From: CAZJCK01 sp964544635
GTDB taxonomy: Bacteria > Zixibacteria > MSB-5A5 > GN15 > FEB-12
Direction: 5' to 3'
DNA length: 50,561 bases
Assembly: GCA_964544635.1 (NCBI GenBank)
Contig: CAZJCK010000018.1
Coordinates: forward strand, 1 to 50,561
The position numbers were made by a program, and so were the translations under genes. This document shows, piece after piece, positions 42,941 to 50,561 of the stretch. Position 1 is the first letter of the stretch; each line of letters begins with the position of its first letter. The notes below the pieces were generated by a model. The model was not told the origin of the DNA and did no database searches. It was given only the letters and a program-made list of their open reading frames with translations.

Positions 42941-44192
42941 CCCCGATCACATCGTTAAGCAGATCGGCAAACTGGCGCGCCAGGGCGGCATCCGAGAATG
43001 GCCTGGCGTAGTCGGGCTGGAGTACGATTGACGTCTCCCCTGCCAGATACGCCCGGGCGCGTGACGTCAGCCACTCGAGGGCATCGGCCTCGGAGTTGTC
43101 ATCGAACGCAAAGCCGTTACCGGTCGAGTCAACAAGTTTCATCAGTTCCGATCCCGGCGCACCGTATGCAAGTAGAGGCCGTCCCGACGGGAGCAGCGTG
43201 AAAACACGCCCGGTAGTAAAGGCGCTGCCGACGGTCGGGTTCGTTGCAACGTAGCACATTGCGGCATCGCTCAGCTTGTCTATGGTGGCATGGCGATCAA
43301 GCCGTCCCAGCGATTCGACTCTCTCTTCAAGTCCGAAACGACTCGCCAATGACTGAATCGAACCGGTTTCGTCGGCGCCAACGTGATGAATATAGGTGCG
43401 CTCGTACAACGCCGGACTATCCTCGCGCATGCGACTTACCAGCCGGAACAACGGTTCGACCGGGTAAAGGTCATTGAGGGTACCCAGCACGCCGATAATG
43501 AACCGATCTTCATTGTCCGGCAGACTCCACTCACGCGCCAACTGCTCATGCCAGGCATTGGCGATAGCATGTTGGGCTCCCACATACGCGGCAACGGCGT
43601 TGTTCACACCGACAAGGGCGTCGGCCTTCTTGTTGATCCTTTCTCGCAGCTCCCGCGCCTTTGCCTGCATTCGTTCGGAATCGTAGCTCTGCTCAATTGG
43701 CAGGGCAGTCCAGAGATCACGAAAATCCGCGATCCACGGAAGGCTGAACTCTTGGGCTATGCTCTCCGCCACGAGGTGTGACGAGATCGGCGGTGAGGTT
43801 GAAATGATCGCTTCGTATCGCCTGTTCTCAGCGATGGTGCGACCGAGCCGTACGGCCGGCTTGACCCAGCCGATCTTGGGATCCGGAAAGAAACGACTCG
43901 ACAGCACGCGCGCCTGGTCAATCGCCCGCGCCTCAATACTCCGCTTGCCGAGCAGGTACATGAGTCGCTGGGGATCGCGCGAGCCGGAACGGTAGATCCG
44001 CCCGACTGTATCGCCGGGGACCAGTTCCGGCTCATAGATGCGATATGTAACCGGCTTCACGGTCAGGATGTCGCACTCGTATCCACACTCCGGCAGCTTC
44101 CGATACAACTGCAACGGCCGATTGATGCCCGCTCCGCCCAGTGGCGGGAAGTAGTAGCAGATTAAAAGAACGCGACGGAGATTATCAGCCAC
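42930..44192 (-). CDS. Glycosyltransferase, family 4-like (GT-B fold)
   Basis: 420 residues. The N-terminal half starts RVLLICYYFPPLGGAGINRPLQLYRKLPECGYECDILT-like, typical of group 4 glycosyltransferases; IADFRDLWT is a conserved acceptor-side motif. In the second half, FIIGVLGTLN and SLGRLDRHATIDKLSDAAMCYV are present, but the usual Glu-x7-Glu (E-x-F-G-x-P-x-x-E) is replaced by GRVFTLLPSGRPLLAYG, suggesting a divergent donor site. Donor and acceptor are unknown. It is the last gene of the overlapped minus-strand run and overlaps the previous glycosyltransferase by eight bases. Likely role: surface polysaccharide or glycoprotein glycan. Confidence 0.82.
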   Translation of the reverse strand: MADNLRRVLLICYYFPPLGGAGINRPLQLYRKLPECGYECDILTVKPVTYRIYEPELVPGDTVGRIYRSGSRDPQRLMYLLGKRSIEARAIDQARVLSSRFFPDPKIGWVKPAVRLGRTIAENRRYEAIISTSPPISSHLVAESIAQEFSLPWIADFRDLWTALPIEQSYDSERMQAKARELRERINKKADALVGVNNAVAAYVGAQHAIANAWHEQLAREWSLPDNEDRFIIGVLGTLNDLYPVEPLFRLVSRMREDSPALYERTYIHHVGADETGSIQSLASRFGLEERVESLGRLDRHATIDKLSDAAMCYVATNPTVGSAFTTGRVFTLLPSGRPLLAYGAPGSELMKLVDSTGNGFAFDDNSEADALEWLTSRARAYLAGETSIVLQPDYARPFSDAALARQFADLLNDVIGVSE

Positions 44193-45249
44193 GACCGGCT
44201 ACCTTCTGCAGCAGCGCGATGGTGCGCTCTACATTGACCTCAAACGTTGCTTCCGATTTCATGCGCTCGTGATTCCGGCGCCGCTGCTCCGCCCATACTG
44301 CCGGGTCGTCGATCAGCCTCTTCATGGTATCATACAGCGCAGGTGGTGAGCTCAGTGGAAACGAAAGCCCGGTGTCACCAGCCATAAGTTCCCGCACCCC
44401 CGGGATATCACCGACAACGGGTACGAGGCCGAGCGCCATCGCCTCGATCAGCGAAGCGGGTGAGGAGTCCGATCTTGAGCAGGACAAGTACACATCGTGC
44501 TCACCGAGCCTCGTCATGAAATCGTGCCGCGAACATCGTTCATAAAAGACGATTGACCCGGGCGGCAAATGCGACGACGCATCCTCGAAATGACGTCGAT
44601 ACTTTCCCCACGCCGGAACCGTCAGCGTAATGGCTCCCGCACCAAGCAGTGGCTCGAGCGCATCGAGAGCGAACTCGGTATTGTATACCGGTTCGTGGGG
44701 GCGCGGCATGATGATCCTCACCGGCGTTGCTACTTTGCGCGATGCGTCAAACAGTTCGAAATACTGGCGCTCGATTCCCCAGGGTATGACCTCGGTCCGT
44801 GCGATGTCGGATATACGGCTTGCCGCCTCGACCAGGTAGCGAGAATCACCGATGACCAGTGACGCGTTTCGCAGAGCCCCCTGCACTTTGCGTTTGGAGA
44901 ACCCGGACCGCGACGGTGCTATCAGGATATCGGAGCCCCAGATGTGCAGCACCACCGGCAGGTCAAGATGTCGTGTTGCCGTCACGGCAACAAAGCCGTA
45001 GCCGGACGCAAAGTGCGCATTGACGACATGAGGTTGAAACTGCTGGATCCGGTTGCGCACATCAACGGCCGACAGTATGTAATAGAGCGGTCGAATCATT
45101 CCGCGATGCGGCAGGCGTACGGCTCGTTCGTCGCCACGCTCGAGTGAGAGCCAGCACAGGGCAACACCCTGTCGGGTGTATTCGTCGGCCAGGCGTTGCA
45201 GGTGAATGGAACGAGCGTCACCGAGCATGAGAACGCGCAACTCGGACAT
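44185..45249 (-). CDS. Glycosyltransferase, family 4 (GT-B fold)
   Basis: 354 residues from the ATG at 45249, joined to the preceding gene's stop by TGATG. Opens SELRVLMLGDARSIHLQRLADEY, has HIWGSDILIAPSRSG and VIPWGIERQYFELF (end of the acceptor domain), then in the donor domain MPRPHEPVYNTEFALDAL and VYLSCSRSDSSPASLIEAMALGLVPVVGD, the Glu-Ala donor-nucleotide signature of GT4 enzymes. Specificity unknown. Neighbours (another GT and a FemAB/GNAT-like enzyme) suggest building of a surface glycan. Confidence 0.9.
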   Translation of the reverse strand: MSELRVLMLGDARSIHLQRLADEYTRQGVALCWLSLERGDERAVRLPHRGMIRPLYYILSAVDVRNRIQQFQPHVVNAHFASGYGFVAVTATRHLDLPVVLHIWGSDILIAPSRSGFSKRKVQGALRNASLVIGDSRYLVEAASRISDIARTEVIPWGIERQYFELFDASRKVATPVRIIMPRPHEPVYNTEFALDALEPLLGAGAITLTVPAWGKYRRHFEDASSHLPPGSIVFYERCSRHDFMTRLGEHDVYLSCSRSDSSPASLIEAMALGLVPVVGDIPGVRELMAGDTGLSFPLSSPPALYDTMKRLIDDPAVWAEQRRRNHERMKSEATFEVNVERTIALLQKVAGRG

Positions 45250-46148
45250 CACAGCATCCGTCCCAGGAAGGACTGCCAGCGCAGCGAGCGGTAGTGTACC
45301 TCTTCCCCGCCCCACCGTTGTTTGTAAAAGTGCAGACCTTCGGCATGCGGCGGCGTAGCACCGAGGTTGAGCTTCGTCAGTCCGGAGACCCTCCCCTCGC
45401 GAATGGCGGTATCGGTGATGAACTGGTTGGGGCGACGATCGGCGTAGTCACGGTCGACATTAGCCTGCCAGTAAACCAGTTGCTGATGGTGCACCAGGTA
45501 GATGTGAGACGCGATGATGCCATTGTCGTACTCCGCAACGTACCATCGCACCAGCGGGCTGTCTTTGGCCAGGCCGGCGAGGGCATCGTAGAAAGAAGGC
45601 CGATAGCGCATCACCTGGCCATGGTGGTCGGCATTGGCCTTCGCGAGTTCCACGACTCGTGGCAGGTCTGATTCCGGCTTCAATTTCCGCACGGTGACAC
45701 CATCGCGTGCGGCCTTACGAATCTCGCTGCGGAGGTTGCTGTCGGGCGGCTCCCAATCGGGTGACGAGATATCGACGACGCGGCTGCAATGCCCGTCGAT
45801 GGTAATGCCGGGCAGCATCGGAAAGCGCGAGTCAAAGTCGTAGATTATGCCGCGGAGATAGCCGTCACGGCGCAGGGCGGCCAGTAGTTGCGGCGACAGA
45901 CTGACGCCGACCGGATCGGCGTAACAACCGTCGGGCATCGCCTGGAATCGTGTGACCGGGCGCCGCCCGAACTCCACACCGGGGAGCACCATCGAAACCT
46001 GTCCGTCGTGTCTTGCCACCCACCAGACCGGTTTGCCCCCCTGGGCCGACCATACGGTAGCGAAAGAGGGGTGACTGAAGATGGAGCCGGAGTCGCAGAG
46101 CTGGTCAATAATGCCGGTATCGATTTCTGTCAGGCGTTCGAACTGCAT
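45249..46148 (-). CDS. FemAB/GNAT-like N-acyltransferase
   Basis: 299 residues from the ATG at 46148, one base overlapping the propeller gene's stop. It has the double-GNAT layout of FemAB/BioF2-like proteins: an N-terminal half (SHPSFATVWSAQGGKPVWWVARHDGQ, MVLPGVEFGRRPVTRF) and a C-terminal half with SNLRSEIRKAARDGVTVRKL, GIIASHIYLVHHQQLVYWQANVD, and RPNQFITDTAIREGRVSGLTKLNLGATPP. Homologues attach amino acids or acyl groups to peptidoglycan or to sugars of surface polysaccharides. With two glycosyltransferases downstream, sugar N-acylation is most likely (inference). Confidence 0.78.
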   Translation of the reverse strand: MQFERLTEIDTGIIDQLCDSGSIFSHPSFATVWSAQGGKPVWWVARHDGQVSMVLPGVEFGRRPVTRFQAMPDGCYADPVGVSLSPQLLAALRRDGYLRGIIYDFDSRFPMLPGITIDGHCSRVVDISSPDWEPPDSNLRSEIRKAARDGVTVRKLKPESDLPRVVELAKANADHHGQVMRYRPSFYDALAGLAKDSPLVRWYVAEYDNGIIASHIYLVHHQQLVYWQANVDRDYADRRPNQFITDTAIREGRVSGLTKLNLGATPPHAEGLHFYKQRWGGEEVHYRSLRWQSFLGRML

Positions 46149-48361
46149 CAATCCCGCACCAGGAGAATCTTGCCGCGGCCCAGGGCGCCGTTGCCGTCTT
46201 GAACGACAAACAGGTAAATACCCGAGGCTACCGGTGATCCCGCTTCGTTGCGACCGTCCCATCCGCCGTTGATGGTCGTTACCCTCACCCGTTCCCCGGC
46301 TGTTGAGAAGATTGTGACGGTAGCGTCGCGCGAAAAGTTAAACGACAACCGTTCGTCGCCGTTGCGAATCACGTAGGGATTTGGGAAGGGTGCGATGCGT
46401 TCGATACTCTCCTGAGGGGGGCGTCCGATCGTAGAGGTCAGCTTCGATACGCCGGCCTGAGTGCCGACATAGACTTCGCCGGTGTATCTGTCATAGTGAA
46501 TGGCCTTCACGCGATTGTCGACGAGACCGTCGCGGCTGGTAAAAACCACGAAGTCACCGGTGGTAGCATCTCGCCGGGCCAATCCGCCGCGACCGCCGAG
46601 CCACAGGTTGCCACGGGAATCGAATTCCATGGCGGCGATGTCCGGTCCCAGCTGGGCCGGATGATCGATGTCTTCGAAGCGATCGATACCGCGGTCGAAC
46701 CGCGACAAACCGAAGGCCGTCGCCGCCCACAGCGTCCCATCGGGCGCATAGCGCACAAGCCGGACGTTGTTCGAACGCAGCAACGAGTTTTGCTCGTCGA
46801 ACAGCCGGCAGATCTGACCGGTCCGATTCGACGGATCGGCGCCTACGCCGCACAGGTACAGCCCGATCGCTTCCATGCCGACGGCGAGCTCGACGCCGTA
46901 GACGTCAACCGAAACCGGCCGGTCGTTTACCAGGCCGTCGGCAATCCCGAGCGAATCCCATGCGTCTCGATCCGGCAGACGGTTGAGATCGGCGATACCG
47001 ATCGGATAGCCATTGGCGGCGCGGTAAGCGGCAGCATACAGGTATCGGCCGTCGGTAGCAATACCTTCAATGACCGTGAAGAAGAACGACGGATCGTCGT
47101 TGTTACCGATAAGCGGGGAGTTGTCCTTGTTGTACACAAACATGCTGTCGATAAACAGCTCGAACAAGCCGGCGCCGAAACTTCCCAGCCAGCGGCGGCC
47201 GGTAGAATCTACGAGGACGTTGGTGGAGTTGCGAAAAATCGGGTGAACCACCCACTGGGCGTCGATACGCGAGGCCGCTTCCTTCTCGGTGAGACCAACT
47301 GTCAGGATATTATCGGCCGTGACGGCAAGGTCGGATACGTTCTCACCCGGCATGCCGGTGTATTCGTATTCGACCGCAGCGCCGCTGCTCGTTTCAAGGA
47401 TGCCGCCAAAATCGTCGCGCACCAGCCACCGGTAGCCGCCGGTATTGAGACCGGTCGTCCACGATGCCGTGGCGCCGGGTACGACAATCGGGGTCGCTGA
47501 GTCGTTGGCAACGAAGCCGAGATCAAGGTGACGGTAATAGAAGAGGGTGTCGTTTTCCACTTTGAGATCGTACACCTGTGCATTGGCGCCGATGTCAATG
47601 CGCACCAGGCTGTCGGCGTCGTCGGCAGCGTTGCGACCGAGGAAATACAAACCGTCGGCGGTGCCAAAGTACATGCGACCCTGGTAGTGCACGACGCGCG
47701 CCACGGAGTCGGCAGCCAGTTCGGGATACCCGGTCGACTGGTAGGTCCGCCAGGACGAGGGCGAATACAAGAGTCGAGGCTCGGTGGTGCTGCCGACTGC
47801 GATGCCGTCGTTGGTTGCGAGCCATATCGAGTCCGCCACGACCGCGATATCGTTTACTGTCGTAGCCGGATTGAGGTTGCCGAAATTTTCGAACAGGGCA
47901 TCGATCTGCCCGCCGTCGAACAGCTTGTCGAACAGCACCAGCCCGGTGTCGGTCCCGACCCACATGCGATCGCCATCGTCGGCCAGCGCCACGAGTCGGA
48001 TCGGCTCGTTGTTTTCGTCCTGAAAGACATAGCCCAACAGTGATTGATCGAGCCGAATGAGTCGTCCATTCCCGGCAAGCCAGACAACACCGTCGCCGGC
48101 CTGCACAATATCGGTCAGGTCGTTGGTACCAAGACCGTCGGTATTGGTCCACTGCACCGGCGGCAGGGCAGGATCGGAGATCTTGAGCAGGCCACCCGAC
48201 GCAGCAAGGTATGCCGTATCGTTGACCAGCAGCATCGCTCGCACATTGCGAAACGACGTGATCGACTGCCACTCGAGCAACTCCGGGCGGAATTCGGCAG
48301 CCACCGAAGCGGCCAGCAGCAGTAGACTGACTATCGTGATGTAAATCTTGCGGCAACCCAT
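46148..48361 (-). CDS. Secreted two-component-regulator-type beta-propeller protein with FlgD-Ig/Por-like tail
   Basis: 737 residues. Sec signal peptide (MGCRKIYITIVSLLLLAASV to AAEF), then a chain of propeller blades (for example GVVWLAGNGRLIRLD, MWVGTDTGLVLFD, GTLWAATAFGLSRFD, GNLWLGGRGGLARRD, GEVYVGTQAGVSKL), the Reg_prop repeats best known from hybrid two-component sensors. Here no kinase follows. The last ~80 residues (APFPNPYVIRNGDERLSFNF, then GWDGRNEAGSPVASGIYLFVV and GKILLVRD) form a FlgD-Ig/T9SS-like C-terminal domain. Thus an exported, possibly sorted, surface propeller. It overlaps lnt by 31 bases and lacks its own ribosome site, so it is coupled to lnt translation. Confidence 0.85.
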   Translation of the reverse strand: MGCRKIYITIVSLLLLAASVAAEFRPELLEWQSITSFRNVRAMLLVNDTAYLAASGGLLKISDPALPPVQWTNTDGLGTNDLTDIVQAGDGVVWLAGNGRLIRLDQSLLGYVFQDENNEPIRLVALADDGDRMWVGTDTGLVLFDKLFDGGQIDALFENFGNLNPATTVNDIAVVADSIWLATNDGIAVGSTTEPRLLYSPSSWRTYQSTGYPELAADSVARVVHYQGRMYFGTADGLYFLGRNAADDADSLVRIDIGANAQVYDLKVENDTLFYYRHLDLGFVANDSATPIVVPGATASWTTGLNTGGYRWLVRDDFGGILETSSGAAVEYEYTGMPGENVSDLAVTADNILTVGLTEKEAASRIDAQWVVHPIFRNSTNVLVDSTGRRWLGSFGAGLFELFIDSMFVYNKDNSPLIGNNDDPSFFFTVIEGIATDGRYLYAAAYRAANGYPIGIADLNRLPDRDAWDSLGIADGLVNDRPVSVDVYGVELAVGMEAIGLYLCGVGADPSNRTGQICRLFDEQNSLLRSNNVRLVRYAPDGTLWAATAFGLSRFDRGIDRFEDIDHPAQLGPDIAAMEFDSRGNLWLGGRGGLARRDATTGDFVVFTSRDGLVDNRVKAIHYDRYTGEVYVGTQAGVSKLTSTIGRPPQESIERIAPFPNPYVIRNGDERLSFNFSRDATVTIFSTAGERVRVTTINGGWDGRNEAGSPVASGIYLFVVQDGNGALGRGKILLVRD

Positions 48362-49923
48362 CGTATAAGTAAAGTACCGGCCAGAGCGGTCAGCACCAAA
48401 AAGCTGATCCGTCCGGCAACATCTCCATACTCGGTATACACCGAATACTCATCAAGTAGTTTCAATTTTCCGACCAGCGCGGCAACCTCGTACAATTCAA
48501 GTTCGCCCCGCTGGCGGCCGTAAGCGTCGACAATGTAGGTCAAGCCGCTGTTGGCGCAACGCGCCGACCAGCAGCGATTCTCGACTGCCCGGGTCACAAA
48601 CATTCGCGAGTGCATGTAGATACCGACCGAACGCCCGAACCAGGTATCGTTGGTGATGCCGACAATGAAATTGGCGCCGTTGCGAACGAGGCCGCGAACG
48701 TACTCGGGAAAAGCGGTTTCGAAACAGATCAGCACGCCGTAGTACGCCCCCGGCACCTCAAACACGGTGGCGGTATCGCCGGGATAGTAGTCGGACCACC
48801 ACTGTACCCCCCACTGATCGATGAACGTGAGGTACTTGCGCAAGAACTGTTTTTGCAGGAATGGTACGTAATCCTGGTACGGAACATGTTCGGCAAACGG
48901 CACCAGTTTCACCTTGTCGTGACGCTCTTCCATGATGCCGGCCGGCGAGAACTGGTAGCAGGCGTTGAAGTAGCGATAATTGTCGCTGGCGCCTTCGGCC
49001 GCCATGGCGCCGACAAGATGATAGCCATCGCTTCGCCGGGCGATCTGCGCCACCCGTCGCCGACAGGCCACTTCGTGTGACAGGTAGCACGGCGCTGATG
49101 TTTCCGGCCAGATAAAGAGCTCGACCGAATCCTCGGCCTGTGACTGGGTAGCCGTCGCCAGTGAATCATACAGGCCGAGGCTGTGTCCTTCGTTGTTTGG
49201 TGCCCACTTCACCTCGATCGGCACGGATCCCTGCAGCAGCGCAATGGGGTACGTGCCGTTGGTGGGGAGAACCGGCATGACCGCCCAGCCGTAAGCAGTG
49301 AGGAGTGCGACTATACCGATCGGCAGAAGGACGGAAGTCAACCGTCGCTCCGGCTTCAGGTCGCTGCGGAACAACTGCCAGACCAGGATATTCACGACCA
49401 GAATAATGAAGGTCAGGCCGTGTACCGATATGATCGAGACAATCTGGAGGATGTACAGGAAGTATCCCTGGGTGTAGCCGAGGTCGGACCACGGAAATCC
49501 GAACTCCGACAGCGTACGAAAGTATTCGAGACCGGTCCAGATGAACGGCAACAACACCAATCCGACGACACGCTTGTAATGCCACGCCCGGTTGAAGAGA
49601 TAAAGGGCAGCGGCGTAATAGAAACCGAGGATGACGACAGCGGCGACCATACCCGGTGGCGATACCATCGCGACCCAGTAGATGCTGAAGAGGTTGAAGA
49701 AGAAACCGAAGAAATAGGCGGCGTTGAAGGCCGACCTGCCCTTCAGCGACGCGATTATCGCGAACGGTCGGGCCAGCACTACCCAGGCCAGCACGCCGAA
49801 GTAGCCGGGATAGAATGCAAGTGACAGGAGAAACGACCAGACCAGCAGTTCAAACCGCCTGCGGCGCAGGGCCGGATCCTCGGGAATGATGGCGCGGCCG
49901 ATTCTTTTGAGCAGATGTGCCAG
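48331..49923 (-). CDS. lnt: Apolipoprotein N-acyltransferase, probable CTG start
   Basis: About 530 residues. Adds the third acyl chain to lipoproteins in the inner membrane. Six or more membrane helices at the front, then a nitrilase domain with Glu in LFIWPETSAP, Lys in RHDKVKLVPFAEHVP and Cys in GVLICFETAFPEY (catalytic triad), and a last membrane helix. No ATG, GTG or TTG exists in frame between the gpmI gene and the first membrane helix. The best candidate is CTG at 49923, nine bases after a GGGAG and 26 bases past the gpmI stop. The longer open frame upstream is a shadow of gpmI. Confidence 0.93.
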   Translation of the reverse strand: MAHLLKRIGRAIIPEDPALRRRRFELLVWSFLLSLAFYPGYFGVLAWVVLARPFAIIASLKGRSAFNAAYFFGFFFNLFSIYWVAMVSPPGMVAAVVILGFYYAAALYLFNRAWHYKRVVGLVLLPFIWTGLEYFRTLSEFGFPWSDLGYTQGYFLYILQIVSIISVHGLTFIILVVNILVWQLFRSDLKPERRLTSVLLPIGIVALLTAYGWAVMPVLPTNGTYPIALLQGSVPIEVKWAPNNEGHSLGLYDSLATATQSQAEDSVELFIWPETSAPCYLSHEVACRRRVAQIARRSDGYHLVGAMAAEGASDNYRYFNACYQFSPAGIMEERHDKVKLVPFAEHVPYQDYVPFLQKQFLRKYLTFIDQWGVQWWSDYYPGDTATVFEVPGAYYGVLICFETAFPEYVRGLVRNGANFIVGITNDTWFGRSVGIYMHSRMFVTRAVENRCWSARCANSGLTYIVDAYGRQRGELELYEVAALVGKLKLLDEYSVYTEYGDVAGRISFLVLTALAGTLLIRWVAARFTSR

Positions 49924-49949
49924 AGGTCGCGACTCCCGCTTGCGATCGT

Positions 49950-50561
49950 TCAGCCTCGGACGAGCAGGGATTTTCCGGTCATGTCGACGGGAATCTCCAG
50001 CCCGAGGATATCGAGTACGGTCGGTGCGATGTCGGCCAGGATGCCCGACTCGCGCAATGAAAAGTCTCCGATCATTCCGGCCGGATCGTAGACAAGACAA
50101 GGCACCAGGTTGGTAGTATGGGCCGTCCACGGTCCGTTGGTCTCGGGATCGAACATCCTCTCGGCGTTACCGTGGTCGGCGGTGACGATGGCCACGCCAC
50201 CCTGCTGTTTGACGGCCTCGAGCAGCCGGCCCAGGCCGTTGTCGACCGCCTCGATAGCCGCCCTGGCGGCATTGAAATCACCGGTGTGACCAACCATGTC
50301 GGCATTGGCATAGTTGAGAAGCACGAAATCATATTGTCCCGACATGATCTTCTTGACCGCGTTGTCGGTTACCTCCACCGACGACATTTCCGGTTTCAGG
50401 TCATAGGTCGCGACCTTCGGTGACGGTATCATGTCTCGATCCTCACCCTCGAACGGCTCCTCCACCCCGCCGTTGAAGAAGAACGTCACGTGTGCGTACT
50501 TTTCCGTCTCGGCGGTCCGTAACTGCCGCTTGCCGTTTGCCGCCAGCACTTCACCGAGGAT
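49950..50561 (-). CDS. gpmI: 2,3-bisphosphoglycerate-independent phosphoglycerate mutase, C-terminal part
   Basis: The last 203 codons; the 5' end is outside the window. Interconverts 2- and 3-phosphoglycerate in glycolysis using two Mn ions. Visible motifs: FFFNGGVEEPFEGEDR, IPSPKVATYDLKPEMSS, LLNYANADMVGHTGD and VTADHGNAERM, whose Asp and His residues bind metal, and a closing DIAPTVLDILGLEIP. It heads the visible run into lnt with a 26-bp gap. Confidence 0.97.
   Translation of the reverse strand: MLGEVLAANGKRQLRTAETEKYAHVTFFFNGGVEEPFEGEDRDMIPSPKVATYDLKPEMSSVEVTDNAVKKIMSGQYDFVLLNYANADMVGHTGDFNAARAAIEAVDNGLGRLLEAVKQQGGVAIVTADHGNAERMFDPETNGPWTAHTTNLVPCLVYDPAGMIGDFSLRESGILADIAPTVLDILGLEIPVDMTGKSLLVRG

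Noticed and set aside
1..50561. Insertion sequences, prophage, CRISPR arrays, tRNA or rRNA genes
   Set aside because: No transposase or integrase motifs, spaced repeats, or cloverleaf sequences were found; the window looks like core chromosome.

Overview
The window is a dense, high-GC bacterial segment with about 40 protein-coding genes, two of them cut by the window edges, and no RNA genes, transposons or CRISPR arrays that I can see. The cell is a diderm: it has a beta-barrel surface protein, apolipoprotein N-acyltransferase, a meso-DAP-type MurE and flagellin. Two surface proteins end in a Por/FlgD-like tail (one with Asn-Tyr-Pro-Asn-Pro-Phe-Asn-Pro) and a third ends in a dockerin-like pair with an Asp-Pro-Ile-Asp-Leu-Ser-Thr signature. 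This points to the FCB superphylum outside classical Bacteroidota. Candidate phylum Zixibacteria or a relative is my best guess, an inference from style and not from a database search.

Layout. Positions 1-6.4 kb: a partial outer-membrane protein, mazG, then divergent valS and a monovalent cation/proton antiporter. Positions 6.4-12.2 kb: a signalling block on the minus strand with a degenerate GGDEF protein, an NtrC-type sigma-54 activator, a REC-GAF-histidine kinase and a GAF-histidine kinase. Positions 12.2-20.0 kb: folC, accD, rimI, tsaB, tsaE, a PorX-like REC-PglZ regulator, a PorY-like kinase and serS. From serS down to the hybrid kinase (8.7 kb) the genes overlap or nearly touch and could be one long transcript from a near-consensus promoter upstream of serS. 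Positions 20.3-23.5 kb: rpmB, a calcium-binding surface protein and a short flagellin. Positions 23.9-40.2 kb: a nearly complete dcw cluster (mraZ-rsmH-ftsL-ftsI-murE-murF-mraY-murD-ftsW-murG-murC-ftsQ-ftsA-ftsZ, without murB or ddl). Positions 40.6-50.6 kb: a gingipain-like C25 peptidase, then a tightly overlapped minus-strand run gpmI-lnt-beta-propeller-GNAT/FemAB-like-two glycosyltransferases.

Two connected stories stand out. First, a PorX/PorY pair, which in Bacteroidota controls the type IX secretion system (T9SS), lies in the same window as a C25 gingipain-family protease and a propeller protein with sorting-tail-like C-termini, suggesting a T9SS-like export and control circuit in this lineage. 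Second, the flagellin gene has a close match to a sigma-54 promoter with a perfect 8+8 bp dyad about 105 bp upstream of the predicted start of transcription, where an NtrC-type activator would bind, and the window encodes such an activator with two candidate partner kinases. Other regulatory signals read directly from sequence are three near-perfect TTGAC[A/T]-N17-TATACT promoters, three 10-bp-phased MraZ boxes ahead of mraZ, and unusual start codons (ATT for murE, probably CTG for lnt, TTG for rimI).
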